Assembly (NCBI GenBank): GCA_917880885.1 | Contig: OU862907.1 | Location: 66,707,072-66,771,071, forward strand | Length of the DNA stretch: 64,000 nucleotides | Direction of reading: 5' to 3' | From: Limnephilus marmoratus | Taxonomy: Eukaryota > Arthropoda > Insecta > Trichoptera > Limnephilidae | In this document: positions 43,701 through 53,507 of the stretch, one piece after another | How the letters are laid out: each line of letters starts with the position of its first letter | Position numbering within the stretch: the stretch's first letter is position 1 | Translations under genes and position numbers: made by a program | The notes under the pieces: generated by a model | What the model saw: the letters and a program-made list of their open reading frames with translations, nothing else | The model's database searches: none | What the model was told of the DNA's origin: nothing

Positions 43701-46700
43701 CGGATGAATAAAGAACAATATTTAGAATATGTGATGAGACATCCAGAGAAGTCCGAGATCTTGCATCTCATAATGCAGGGAAAGATTGCCGGAAGTCGAG
43801 GCCCTGAAAGAAGGAGAACATCATAGCTGAAAAAGCTGAGTCAGTGGTTTTGCCAATCTACTGTAAAGCTGTTCCGAACCGCAGTAAACAAAGTTCGCAC
43901 AGCCAACGTCAGTTCAACGGACAGGGCACGAGAACAAGAAGAAGTTTGTTGCACAATGTTCATTTTGAAGTGATTTTACGTCCTGATTTCAGTTCGATAC
44001 TCAAATACGATGTCATTTCAGCCGGTGTATAAGCAAATAAAAGTTTTTCGGAGGGTTTGGCAAAAATCTATTAATTTTTCGAGTGTTTCGTTATTGCCTT
44101 CCTTCGTTTTACACGCTTGTTCAATGTATTCAACCATTTTGCAATCATTCAACCGCTGTCTTCCATCATTTTCACACATTCAATCATTGTATTCTTTGGT
44201 TTTCACTCGTTCAATCATTGTTTACCGTCATTTCGACATATTCAATCATTGTATTCTTTGATATTCACTCATTCAATCATTATCTACCGTCATTTCGACA
44301 CATTCAATCATTGTATTCTTTGGTATTCACTCATTCAATCATTATCTACCGTCATTTCGACACATTCAATCATTGTATTCTTTGGTTTTCACTCGTTCAA
44401 TCATTGTTTACCGTCATTTCGACATATTCAATCATTGTATTCTTTGGTATTCACTCATTCAATCATTATCTACCGTCGTTTGGACACATTCAATCATTGT
44501 ATTGTCATTTTAAGTTCACACTTAACTGTTATCTTTGGTGGTTTTCACGCATTTAATCATTTTCCATAGTGTTAACGTATTCAATCATTGTATTATTCAA
44601 ACATTGTCTACCATCGGTTATGATTTTAGATTTTCACGGCCAAAAGTATTTTTGTTATTTGTTTTTGGGGTGTTATGCCGTGTTGCGCTACCTCCTCCTT
44701 TAGCCAACGTTTCGGACAGCGTTAGTGTCCATCATCATTCTGATCACACATCTGCCCTGATGATGGACACTGTAACGCTGTCCGAAACGTTGGCTAAAGG
44801 AGGAGGTAGCGCAACACGGCATAACACCCCAAAAACAAATAACAAAAATTGTCTACCATCGTTTGGACACATTTATTAATTGTATTCTGTCATTTTGACA
44901 AATTCACACTTAATTTGTTTCACACACTCAATCATTTTCAATGGTGTCCACATATTCAATCATCATTTTCAAGTGAAGAATGTTTTCAGTCGTATCCACT
45001 TGTTTCATTACGTCTTACGCAGTTTTCACACCTCCCATCACTATCGACCGTCGTATCCTCACGTTCAATCATTCTCTTCCATTGTTTTCACACACTCAAA
45101 CATTGTCTTACGCTGTTTCCTAACATTTAACCATTGTTTCAAACAAAAATTACAGAAATATACCAATCATAGACAAACAACTTTCGCATTTAATTGTTTT
45201 AACCAATACTTGATTTTTTAAGACAAAAAGTTAAATATCTGTCGGTTTTTTGGCACAAATCAACAACAAATCCGTTGTTTTTGATTGCATTGGTCAAATT
45301 ACTTTGTAAAACTTACCATTGGCTGTGAAAGTGATGGTATCCCTAACGTTATTTTCAGCTGAAGAAGTAATTCCTACAGTTACAACAACATTGGCTGTCT
45401 GCCCGGCGTTGATCCATTGTCTGAAAAAAATGTTCAATTTATTATTTTAAAAACATTACAAAATTGTTAATTTTAATGGGTTTTTTCATAGACATCCAAA
45501 TGGATAGACAAGCAGTTACAGATGAGGGGTAAAACCAAACTATGGAGAGCGAAGAGGGGAAAGATGACTGTCATTCGTTGAACAATCAATCTGACAGTAT
45601 ATAGGCATCTCGCATTACAATATCACCATTTAGTTCTTAAAAGCAAAATCTGCTTTGAATGAATAGACCTTTTTACATGGGAGCGCGAATTTCTTGCCAC
45701 GTTCAAAACATATTTGCTAAGGCCAAATGCTCGCCCCAAAAAGACTCGCGCCAATACACATACCAATATTTATATACACATACAATACTTACCCCTGTAA
45801 CCAGCGACGAGCACATTGGAGTACCGCCCACATTCGCTATGTGTACATTGATACGTAGATATATTGTATAGCACAAGCTGCCGTTATTTCGTTAAATGTA
45901 TGGATGTCAGCTTCTCGCTGTTCACGGCAAGAATGATGGCGTCACACATTTTAGATTCAAGCGAGGCTATATCCCCTCCCCATGGAGCGAGCCGGTTCCA
46001 AGGAGGAGCTACAGCCGGCGCCATGTGGAGGGGGAAATAATACGTTTTTATCACTTAGGGCAGGTCCAGATATATTCATATGTCCGTGGGTTTTTTAAAA
46101 CATTTATAAAGAACTTCATAAATACAAAAAAAAATAGTATCACATGTACACTGTATAACAGAGCTTGTCTTTTAAAGGCAGTTCCATATCTAGTCGCCTT
46201 CAACTGAAGTTCAATCTTCCGAACAGGCCCTCCATTGATATGCTTGGTGTAACTCTAAGTGACCAGCTCAGGAATGGGGGCTCCATCGAAGCCAGAGTTA
46301 AGTTAGGCTCTCAGATGCAGGGCGTACTGTACAGGGCCCGCAGATACTGCAGATAGTACTGCTGACCCTGTACAAATCGCAAGAACGCCCCATCTACATC
46401 GTCTTATGCAAAAAAACATGTCTTTTAAGTGAAGAAGATAACCCTAAGATTTTTAGTGTTGATCTTTTGGTCAAGTGAAATTTTTGTTAAACATGGAGTC
46501 AGTTTTTAAATTTGAGTAACGAATTCATCCAGCAAGCTTTCGACTATCGATCAGCTCGAAATTCATTAATTTTTCATTTTATTTTGTTTATGACCATGTT
46601 AATGATAGTTCTTCGCAGCACTTTATGTAGAAATACTGGTGGAACAGACTCACCTCAAAGGCTGCATGGATCTTAAAAAGTATTGGTCGTCTTTGGCACC

Positions 46701-49700
46701 GAATCTGAAGTAAACGGCATTCTCCCTGTTGTTGGTCACTTCGAAGTGAATCTGCAAATAGAATTTTAAAAAATGTTAAGTTTTTCTACTTTTGTAATGT
46801 TAGCAGTCTGATATTCTGGTAGTCTGACGGCCGGCGTGGTCTATTGGTAAGGCTCTTGACTCGCAATCCGAAGGTCGCGGGATCGAATCCCGGCGTGGGC
46901 AAATACATCTGATTTGAATACTTTGTGTTATTTCACAATTTATCCATTTAAAATAATGTATAGTATATTTGCGGCATGTTCCAGAGTGGGAGATACTTTC
47001 AATATCGCCCTGGTGACCTGGTGTGTAAGACCACCATTCAAGAATTGAAATGATGCTTGAAATGGCTTTGGCCGTTTTTGGTGACCAGATCTGAGTAGCC
47101 AGGTAATTCCCCACCTTACTCTTCCCTATCTCCTTCCCCTCCCCACTAGCTTCAGCCTCACAACATACCACTGGCTTCAGACGAGAGCAGTTGGGACTCT
47201 TGTGTGGTATTCATATAAAAAAACTAAACTTTGTTTTACGCTGTGAATATTTTTAATTGTAGTGTTAATATCTATGCACAACCCAATGGCAATTTCATTA
47301 TTATAATAGCTCCGAAGGTTTTTACTGCTAGACCCTGCGAGCGGCTTTTGGTTCGGCTTCGCGCAGTTAGTGTTGGTGACAATGGTGATCATTTTATAAA
47401 TCCAATAGGAACTGGTTCCAAAAATACCCCGATCCACTGTCATCCAGTAATAGCTAGTCACCGGGACAAAGTAACCGGGACAGGCCGTGGCGTCATATGT
47501 AATATGTAGCCGCGTGATTACAACTAAGTATTACCGTCAATCATTCCATATTCGTAGAGTTACTAAAAGCTTTGAAATTTGTAGTTCTTACCTGCCAGGG
47601 GCACGTCCCCATGTGACATGCTAACGAAAGTAGCGCCATCTACTGACAATTATTGAATTCGAAACCGAATTACAACGGTAGCTTTATCTGAAATTTCACG
47701 TAGGTACACAGATGTTTACATGGTGCGGTGGCAGACATGCGTTCGAAGCCGGGTTCTTAAATTCAACCACCTATTAGGCCGCCGCTACCCGAATTTCTAC
47801 CGATTTATTACATATCTCCCTTAAACATTTGAAGTTTTTAAGCTCGCAAAAATGTATATGCTATTTTTGAAGATAATATCTAGACGCGTTCAAATTATAT
47901 GAAATTCCCTCGATAGAAAAAAATCGCAAAGTATGCTCCGGAAATTATTATAAACACGTTTGTTTCAGTTATTTTACAAGTTTTATTAGTTGTGAAAAAA
48001 TTCAGCGTTTCTTTAAATGATAGATACTTAAGATGCCTTCCACGAGATTTTTGCTCTATTTAAACGAGTCGTGTTTTATTAAACATTTTCACAATTTTCG
48101 CCCCACTTTTATAATTTAAAATATTAGCGCGCTCTGTCCAACATTCGTAATTACATATCTTTCCATTTTCTTCTTTTTGAGTGGGGATGCGGCGCCTTAA
48201 TACTGTTCGATAATAATAATAATAATAATTGTATATTTTGTAGAGTGCCGTTTTTGTCAAAAATCAACTCAAGGGCGCGTTAACACAACATTTCTAACAA
48301 TAAAAAAATTATAATTGTTATACCTGTATTTGAGCTCCCGGAGTTCCGTACAGCCGACTCGATGATCCTATTTGGATGGCTGTCATCGGGACGCCATCTT
48401 GAACCGTCAGCTAGAATTAAAATTGTAAATTAACTGCATGCTCAATATCGCCCTGGCTTAAGATGTGGGCACACCACAGACAACGGAATTTACTGCATTA
48501 CCTCGGTCTTGGCACACACTCCTTGCCCGTTCACATTCATACATCGTCTCATACACGCTTTTCTATTATTCTGAATCTGATTCACATGCCATCAATTAAA
48601 AAAAATATAATAAAATTAATTTTCTGTTCAAATTTTAAATTATAGGTCCGTAGGTGTTTGTCTGAATCCTATACACAAAGAGTTCCATCTTTGAAAATTG
48701 CACTTAAATTCAAAGCAATTTGACTTCATCAAACCACATTTCACGCAGGACAAACATTTCACGCACAGACAATCAAAATAAATATTTTTATAGGTACCTG
48801 CTTCATCGCTTGTCTGAATTCCTCAGACAATCCATCACAATTTTGAAAATTGCTCTTAAGTTCAAGGAAAATTTAAGTTCATTCGAGCAGATTTCACGTA
48901 GGACACAGACCACGATATTAGTAATTATGATTTTAGATTTTCACGGCCAGTAATTACAATAATTACGGCCACAGCCGGTATTTATTTTTGGTGTGTTATG
49001 CCAACATTTCGGACATCGTTACAATGTCTATCATCAGGGCAGATGCACACATCAGTAAAATCTCTGTAATCTCATTAAATTGTAATGTCATTTTGTAATC
49101 TCTGATTTGCTGTCAACTTTCTCTAAAATAAATAAAACCCTATCCGAAACGAGGAAAAGAAGGAGGTACTGTAGCGCAACACGGTATAACACCCCAAAAA
49201 TTAGTAACGATGACATTAGTACGTTTAATAACAAAAGTCTGAATTTGATTCATTATGTTCGTAAATGGCATTATATATGGTTTTATTAGTTTCGCATAGT
49301 TTCATGAAAAAAAAACAAAACATTGGAGAAAGATATAAAAAAGAAAAACAACAAAAAACACCTGTTCTATTATTTGAACGTGTTCTGTTTTATCCTGTAA
49401 CCGTTTCGCACGTTTTAGAAAAACGTAGAAAGGACTCTGATCTAATTTGCATATTCAAAATTATCAACAGTATTACTGACACACCTGCTTTGTTACAACT
49501 CATCCAGTTCAACATCCCTTCCCGTAGACTCCGAAATAATGAATTGCTGTTCCTCAATCAACATTCTACTAATTTAGATATCATTCTCCTTTATCCAGAA
49601 TGTCGAGACTTGTCAACCCAAGTCAAAACATTGAATATTTTGGTGTAAGCCTAAATGACTTTCGGCAGTCGATACGCAATGTGTAATTTTTAAAGCCTTT

Positions 49701-52700
49701 TAAATCCTTCTTCATGCTTTGACTTGTAGTTATCTTCTATATGTAATATACTTTTATATTATATATTTTGTCAATTCTTCTTCTTCTTGTGCCCTGTCCG
49801 TTCAACGGACGTTGGCTATCATGTTGGCTATGCGGACTTTGTTTACTGCGTCCCGGAACAGCTCCACGGTAGACTGGCCAAACCACTGTCTCAGGTTTTT
49901 CAGCCATGAGGTTCTCCTTCTTTCAGGGCCCCGTCTTCCGGCAATCTTTCCCTGCATTATGAGATGCAAGATCTCATACTTCTCTGGATGTCTCATCACA
50001 TGTCCAAGATATTGAAGTTTTCGGATTTTTATAGTTTTAATTACTTCCTTTTCTTTATTCATCCGAACCATAACACCTTCATTTGTAACCCTGTCCATCC
50101 AGCTTATTTTAAGTATTCTTCTGTAGATCCACATCTCGAATGCCTCAAGTCGCCTAATCAATTCTTCAGTAAGCGTCCATGCTTCCATTCCAAAAAATAA
50201 TATCGAAAACATGTAGCATCTGACCATTCGCATTCGTAATCCAAGGTTGAGATCATGACTGCAGAACATTTTTTTCATGCGGATAAAGGTTGCACGAGCT
50301 TGCTCAATGAGGCATTTGATTTCAACTGAAGGATCCCATCTTCGTACTCTCCTTTCATTGTCATCTCTGTTTCTTATTCGTGTTATTGTTATATTGTTAA
50401 TAATAGGGACTATTTGTCCGTAAATAAATAAATAAATACCATTACTTGTTGTCCACTTGGTGTAGAGTTAAACGCCCTTCCCTCTTCTATGCTTCCCACG
50501 CCTCTTTCTAGCACCATCTGCTTGCCTAGAACGCCTGACGCCGGCAACACGGTACTGATCGTCTCTGCCTCGTAATTGTCGGGAGCTGTTAGCGGCGCGG
50601 ATACTCGAACAAACTCCTCATCTGTAATTATATTGGCGTTACATGAATCAGTTTTTGGCGTTTAGTTATGTTTTTATACAGTATTAGTTCCAATATGTGT
50701 ACATAAATATAGTATACCTAACGTCCAAAAAAGTGTACCTACTTCTAATTTTCTCTTATTTAATAAATCAAAACCAAATTTTCCCCTGAAAGCACAAGAT
50801 TTTTAAGTAGATAGATACCTACCTACTTAATTACAAACCATAAATATTTATCGAAACATTTAAAAAATCATGTAAGGAATTAAACAAGTTGTCCAAATAA
50901 ATGTCACCATCTCAGAGACAATTCTTTTTTCAATCTTTCTTCAGGCCTGTGATATTATAATATTGATTACTACGATTTGACAGCTCATAGTAAGACCAGG
51001 ATCGTGCGAACTCTTGCGAATAACAAGGTAGTATCCAACACGACGACCATCTTGAACCGCAACCAGAACGGAACAAACAAATTTAGAGTCGTATGAAATG
51101 CCAAATGGTCGAGTTAAAACAATAATTTTGATCTAGATAGTCGAGCGGTCCAAAGCATGGGTTCCTACCGAGGAGTAGCGGGTTCAATACTATGCTAGCT
51201 GAGTCCTCCATTATGGTAGAAGGAGGAATTCAAATACTGTCAGGTAGGTATTATTATTATACCTTTTAAATAAAACCCACAAAATGTTATGAATACCATC
51301 AAACATGACCAAATCTATCATAGTTGAGAAATGTTTTAAACTTTGTTTTTACAGAATTCCTGTAAAACCAAGTATGTCATGCCCTAGTGCATGACTATTT
51401 TTTAACATTGAACTCAATCTGTTCTCTTCTACGTCAGTCGACATTTCTGTCAATGTCTGACTAGAGTCGATTGCGATTTTCTAAAGTTGGGATTTCTGTG
51501 AATAATGTTTGGTCTTCACTGAAAATACCAGAATTCAGTAATATCGTAAATAGAAGTGGTCCCATGTTAGAGCCCTGAGGTACACCAGATCGCAGAAAAA
51601 ATGAGTTAGATCTAAATACACGCTTTACAAATTGCTTCATAAAAGTGAATAGACGCATAGTGCCATATTTCGTTTTATCAACATTTGAACGGTCTCGTCT
51701 TTTGTCTTCACCGAAAAGAAGAAATTTAAGTAATATCGTAAATAGAAGTGGTCCCAAGTTAGAGCCCTGAGGTACACCAGATCGCAGACAAAATGGGCTA
51801 GCTGTAAATACATGCCTTACAAATTGCTTCCTAAAAATCAGCAGGCGCGGGGTTTCATTACCGTTTTTTAACAATTTAAACGGTCTCTATTAAATGCCAA
51901 TTTTACTCAGCCGACATGCATAAAACATGCAATATTATGCTTTTGTGAGGACATTATTGTAATGGTTCATTTGGTGTTTTACTGTGTTGAGTTCTTGTGG
52001 CTAATTTTGAGTTGGTAATTTTGAGTCAAAAGTTGAAAATCAGAGTCTAAGGTGAGCATAGTGTTATAGGTTGCACTCACCCCTGTCGTTCTTGCCCTCG
52101 ACTTGCACTCGGAACACGGTGCCCGGCGTCAGCACCTCGGGCACGCCGACGCGCTTGACGATCGTACCTGATTCAAGCGCGCGCAGCGACTCGATCTCCG
52201 TCGCGTCGCTCTCAGAGTTGTCGTCTGGGTTTCTAGAAAGAAAATTAACAATTTTAGTCTGTGTACCATTCGAGCTAAGATCCTTTGCATTTTCCATTGA
52301 AAACAATGACTAGGCACGTTAACCCGTTTGAGAGGAGATCATATTATTTGTCCCAGCTCACATATGTCTAATAGAAATCGTTGAGTCTCCCTTTCTATCA
52401 AAGTGATAAGTATGATCTAAATGGTATTGGAAAGAGAAAACAACATGCTTTATATTCTAATCGAAAAGATAACCACAAAATAATTAAAATATACTTTATG
52501 AAAGCAAAATTGAAACTATGTGAATTTTTTCAAGAATTATTTTTACATGAAACGAAAAACAGTGAAATGACAATAACATTTATAATTCATTTTTCTAATA
52601 ATATGTGTGTGTTTATTATTATTTTTGGTTATCAGTAATTTTGACGGCGTAGTACAGCGGTAAGGCTCTTGACTAGCACTCCGAAGGTCGCGGGATCGAA

Positions 52701-53401
52701 TCCCGGCATGGGCAAATAAATTTTATTTGATTAATTTGTGTTATTTCACAATTTATTCATTTCAAATAATATGTAATATATTTGCCGCACGTTCCAGAGT
52801 GGAAGATATCTCTCAGTATCGCCCTGGTGTAAGAATTCAGAATTGAAACGTTGCTTGAAATGGCGTTAGCCGTGTTTAGTGACCAGATCTGAATAGCCAG
52901 GTACTTCCCCACCTCACTCTTCCCCACCTCCTTCCCTTCCCCACTACCATCAGCCTCACAACGTACCCCAATTGGGGATGCCATAGTCCCACTGGCTCCA
53001 GACGGGAGCAGTTGGGACTCTTGTGCGGCATTCATGTAAAAAAAAATAATTTAGTCGGAAAAAACGCAAGGTGAGCCATTTTTTAAACTTAAGTTTTCAT
53101 TTAAAACTATTATATTTAATAAAAATACATGGTTATTTCTAATAATAAAATTTAAGGATAATAAGAGCCTCGACAACGCCGACTCCGCTGGACTACGCCG
53201 ACCGTCGTAAATGAAGTATGTCAGTGTTTTTCGCCGACGCAAGTAAGATTGTAAACATGTTAGGTTCGGTTAGGTTAGATGCTTACCCGTATACCAGTTT
53301 GGTGATGTTTCTGCCGGTAACGTCCAAGATGTCACCATCTTCTATGGATGCCACCGTTCCTCCGACTGCAATTTTGATGGTTTGCACCTCGGGACCATGC
53401 T
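37630..53401 (-). CDS. host gene, 3' nine exons: type I membrane protein (hemicentin/VWA7-like?)
   Basis: Nine minus-strand exons (53401-53287, 52232-52081, 50621-50446, 48410-48324, 46751-46654, 45420-45317, 43615-43436, 40812-40639, 37799-37630) have AG acceptors and GT donors, and all phases agree, giving 417 residues plus stop. The lumenal part has short beta-rich exons (for example IHFEVTNNRENAVYF and TANVVVTVGITSSAENN), a Cys pair in DCQGYLGSDC, and CCQQTVVISAVDVAGN. Then comes one transmembrane helix (ATIAAIVLGVLLFIALVVVI) and a basic 26-residue tail. This suggests an extracellular adhesion or matrix-type receptor. The resemblance to the C-terminal half of von Willebrand A/hemicentin-like insect proteins is from memory and weak. 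The 5' exons are not in the window; introns of 1-5.5 kb are full of transposons. Confidence 0.8.
37860..38690 (-). pseudogene. CR1/Jockey-type LINE 3' portion (intronic)
   Basis: The minus-strand frame of about 200 residues has TLGFVLRVAKDFNDLDTFIM, QLEYNSTLWSPFYNIHSANI, EKIQRKFLRFINYKLHIPIL, FYFNNTRTLAYQNSPFPRLH, SLGNKYSNLGDIFHLKTNQY. 3' UTR has GCCCATCAGGGCGT. RT core missing, post-RT frame intact. Confidence 0.85.
38691..38800. pseudogene. SIDE-A leader scrap beside an RT motif fragment
   Basis: 38694-38745 is a plus-strand piece of the SIDE-A leader (GGTACCTCCGCC..ACCATTTATTGGAT). 38750-38790 on the minus strand reads as a GVPQGS RT motif. A similar GVPQGSVA-C-P piece lies at 40430-40505, so the parent LINE was broken up here. 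Confidence 0.5.
38957..39847. mobile_element. element with 29-bp terminal inverted repeats and four poly-G runs
   Basis: The ends TTAGGGAACGTACCCATACT and its exact complement lie at 38957 and 39847. G-runs: 38991-39004 (14), 39033-39049 (17), 39743-39753 (11), 39781-39800 (20), all on the plus strand. The two pairs form direct repeats with TGGTCAC between the runs. No transposase recognised in the middle. Confidence 0.75.
40430..40505 (-). pseudogene. LINE RT motif fragment
   Basis: On the minus strand: SDFGVPQGSVACPTLFLF, the conserved motif before the YADD box of non-LTR RTs. Only about 25 codons remain. Confidence 0.65.
40639..40812 (-). CDS. exon H: Cys-containing extracellular segment
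   Basis: 174 nt with acceptor TTTCAG and donor GTGAGT. It encodes LMRIGASPGTVVYPSGHYAG and later ASCCQQTVVISAVDVAGN. The C-C pair may bond with the two Cys of exon G. Confidence 0.85.
40936..42037. mobile_element. hAT-like element, copy 2, with exact 8-bp target duplication
   Basis: CAGCAGCC flanks it at 40928-40935 and 42038-42045. Ends are TAGGCTTGTTGA and TCGACATCCCTA. Both subterminal regions are rich in ATATCGATA iterons. It is the inverted homologue of 34166-34966 plus a 315-bp LINE-tail insertion at 41201-41515. Confidence 0.85.
41201..41515 (+). mobile_element. LINE 3' UTR insertion in the hAT copy
   Basis: It ends with AAAAGCCCATCAGGGCG and an (AAATA)n tail, matching the 3' UTR of the 37860 LINE. 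ATTAG flanks both sides. Its first 33 bases (41201-41233) duplicate the hAT sequence at 41157-41189, a junction anomaly. Confidence 0.75.
42480..43320 (-). pseudogene. LINE-like 3' region, poorly resolved
   Basis: T-run at 42714-42733 may be the poly(A) of a minus-strand insertion. Upstream (43160-43320) the minus strand can be read as GHRLCTDGRENTKEIFTIPL, DERVRFLPMAVSNSIYL, which looks like a LINE C-terminus but is not firmly identified. Confidence 0.35.
43436..43615 (-). CDS. exon G
   Basis: 180 nt, acceptor AAACAG, donor GTAACA. It encodes LEPANLSTYVYVETDG, HEFRGDCQGYLGSDC and WGLDIIAKDTDS. One possible N-glycosylation site (NLS). Confidence 0.85.
43655..43955 (+). pseudogene. RTE-type LINE 3' end (intronic)
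   Basis: Plus-strand frames: WMDRVTKEDVMVRMNKE-like, then RHPEKSEILHLIMQGKIAGS, RGPERRRTS and a stop, VKLFRTAVNKVRTANV. 5'-truncated and with stops; closest to the 49785-50400 copy. Confidence 0.7.
44617..44847. mobile_element. hammerhead-family inverted-repeat element in the minisatellite
   Basis: Arms: 44617-44735 and about 44745-44847 with GGGGTGTTATGCCGTGTTGC and its complement. ATTGTCTACCATCG flanks it at 44603-44616 and 44848-44861 (14 bp exact), probably a target duplication, though the host array is itself repetitive. Confidence 0.8.
44750..44795 (+). ncRNA. hammerhead ribozyme-like motif
   Basis: CTGATGA 44757-44763, stem II GGACA/TGTCC, GAAAC 44784-44788, GTT. GCC before and GGC after could form stem I. 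The opposite arm has lost the first C of CTGATGA and so is probably inactive. Confidence 0.5.
45317..45420 (-). CDS. exon F
   Basis: 104 nt, acceptor TTTCAG, donor GTAAGT. It encodes QWINAGQTANVVVTVGI and NNVRDTITFTAN, a beta-strand pattern like an Ig or fibronectin fold. Phase fits both neighbours. Confidence 0.85.
45488..46095 (-). repeat. R700 repeat, copy 3
   Basis: Same block order as copy 2 (GATGAGGGGTAAAACCAAAC through CACTTAGGGCAGGTCCAGAT). It contains an extra segment around 46000-46030. Confidence 0.7.
46209..46400 (+). pseudogene. LINE-A fragment (RT thumb)
   Basis: The plus strand encodes LPNRPSIDMLGVTLSDQLRN, GSIEARVKLGSQ and VLYRARRY, matching LINE-A 8830-9020. Both ends are missing. 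Confidence 0.8.
46654..46751 (-). CDS. exon E
   Basis: 98 nt, acceptor TTGCAG, donor GTGAGT. It encodes IHFEVTNNRENAVYFRFGAK and DDQYFLRSMQPL. Confidence 0.85.
46828..47222 (+). mobile_element. SINE-A, complete copy
   Basis: tRNA-like head: GGCGTGGTCTATTGGTAAGG (A box), GACTCGCAATCCGAAGGTCG, GGGATCGAATCCCGGCGTGG (B box). Body with GCGGCATGTTCCAGAGTGG, ATCGCCCTGGTG and GGGAGCAGTT-like end; short A-rich tail. In the intron between exons D and E. Confidence 0.85.
47285..47530 (-). repeat. partner of the repeat at 9590-9870
   Basis: CCAGTAATAGCTAGTCACCG and GACAAAGTAACCGGGACAGG are the reverse of 9740-9800. No ORF recognised. Confidence 0.5.
47760..48130 (-). repeat. R3 repeat, inverted copy
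   Basis: Reverse complement of 31860-32210 and 4505-4640 (AATTCCCTCGATAGAAAAAA, CTTTGCGATTT in reverse). Confidence 0.55.
48324..48410 (-). CDS. exon D
   Basis: 87 nt (29 codons, phase 0 at both ends), acceptor TTCTAG, donor GTATAA. It encodes LTVQDGVPMTAIQIG and RLYGTPGAQIQ. Confidence 0.8.
48650..48920. repeat. two diverged direct repeats of about 155 bp
   Basis: TTGTCTGAATxCCT...GAAAATTGCxCTTAAxTTCAA...TTTCACG(C/T)AGGACA occurs at about 48655 and 48810. Intronic, non-coding. Confidence 0.55.
48927..49210. mobile_element. hammerhead-family element split by a Jockey tail
   Basis: Left arm 48927-49045 and right arm from about 49140 (GAGGAAAAGAAGGAGGTA, CGGTATAACACCCCAAAAA). Between them TAATCTCTGATTTGCTGTCA and ATAAATAAAACC match the 3' tail of the LINE at 25795. 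The hammerhead core is mutated. Confidence 0.6.
49370..49690 (+). pseudogene. LINE C-terminal fragment
   Basis: Plus frame: PVTVSHVLEKRRKDSDLICI, FKIINSITDTPALLQLIQFN, PSRRLRNNELLFLNQHSTN. CR1/Jockey C-terminal layout, 5'-truncated. Confidence 0.7.
49785..50400 (-). pseudogene. RTE-type LINE C-terminal region
   Basis: Minus frame of 158 residues: LGLRMRMVRCYMFSILFFGM, EAWTLTEELIRRLEAFEMWI, YRRILKISWMDRVTNEGVM, RKLQYLGHVMRHPEKYEILH, GRRGPERRRTSWLKNL. Best preserved RTE tail in the window, with no stop across 158 codons. Confidence 0.85.
50446..50621 (-). CDS. exon C
   Basis: 176 nt, acceptor TTACAG. Two in-phase donors are possible: GTAATG at 50445 (used here) or GTATTT at 50439, which would add Val-Met. 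It encodes EEFVRVSAPLTAPDNYEAE and VLGKQMVLERGVGSIEEG. Confidence 0.8.
51140..51250 (+). mobile_element. tRNA-like SINE head
   Basis: AGTCGAGCGGTCCAAAGCAT (A-box side) and TAGCGGGTTCAATACTATGC (B box) with tRNA-like spacing. Body not resolved. Confidence 0.45.
51461..51890 (-). pseudogene. LINE RT fragment present twice in tandem
   Basis: The minus frame carries RSGVPQGSNLGPLLFTILL and, about 190 bp later, RSGVPQGSNMGPLLFTILL, each preceded by FMKQFVKRVF or FRKQFVRHVF. The two copies are diverged but open in the same frame: an old local duplication of an RT segment. Confidence 0.75.
52081..52232 (-). CDS. exon B
   Basis: 152 nt, GC-rich, acceptor TTCTAG, donor GTGAGT. It encodes NPDDNSESDATEIESLRALE and VGVPEVLTPGTVFRVQVEG. 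The plus-strand ORF across the same bases is antisense and not a gene. Confidence 0.85.
52320..53100 (+). repeat. R5 repeat, interrupted by SINE-A
   Basis: 52320-52640 (AACCCGTTTGAGAGGAGATC, AGAAAACAACATGCTTTATA) and 53050-53100 (GGAAAAAACGCAAGGTGAGC) correspond to 36430-36800, where the two parts are continuous. Confidence 0.6.
52643..53043 (+). mobile_element. SINE-A, complete copy inside R5
   Basis: Head GGCGTAGTACAGCGGTAAGG, TTGACTAGCACTCCGAAGGT, GGGATCGAATCCCGGCATGG; body as at 46828; A-rich end at 53036-53046. Flanking TAATTT-like bases on both sides suggest a short target duplication. Confidence 0.85.
53287..53401 (-). CDS. exon A (most 5' exon seen)
   Basis: 115 nt, acceptor TTCTAG, donor GTAAGC. 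It encodes HGPEVQTIKIAVGGTVASI then DILDVTGRNITKLVYG. No upstream exon was recognised up to 64000, so the preceding intron is at least 10.6 kb or contains exons I could not see. Confidence 0.8.
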
Positions 53402-53507
53402 CTAGAAAAAAACAAATTATATTATTAAAAAATAATTATATTTAATACTACCCTGATAATTTCTAGACTAGTTCCAATTTTGAAAATGTCACTTCAAGTA
53501 GTACATA

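Larger units (their letters stand above)
44100..45140. repeat. minisatellite, 62-bp unit core with degenerate flanks
   Basis: CAATCATTGTATTCTTTG starts at 44181, 44243, 44305, 44367, 44429 and 44491 (truncated), an exact 62-bp spacing. Flanks to 45140 keep looser TTCAATCATTGT or TTCAATCATT repeats. The array is in the intron between exons F and G. Because 62 is not a multiple of 3, several overlapping ORFs stay open; they are not genes. Confidence 0.9.

Noticed and set aside
44010..45221. Overlapping ORFs of 83-157 residues rich in His, Ser and Phe
   Set aside because: They are produced by the 62-bp minisatellite and its degenerate flanks, which keep frames open. No protein domain.
52071..52313. 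80-residue plus-strand ORF
   Set aside because: Antisense of exon B, whose splice sites and phase are supported on the minus strand.
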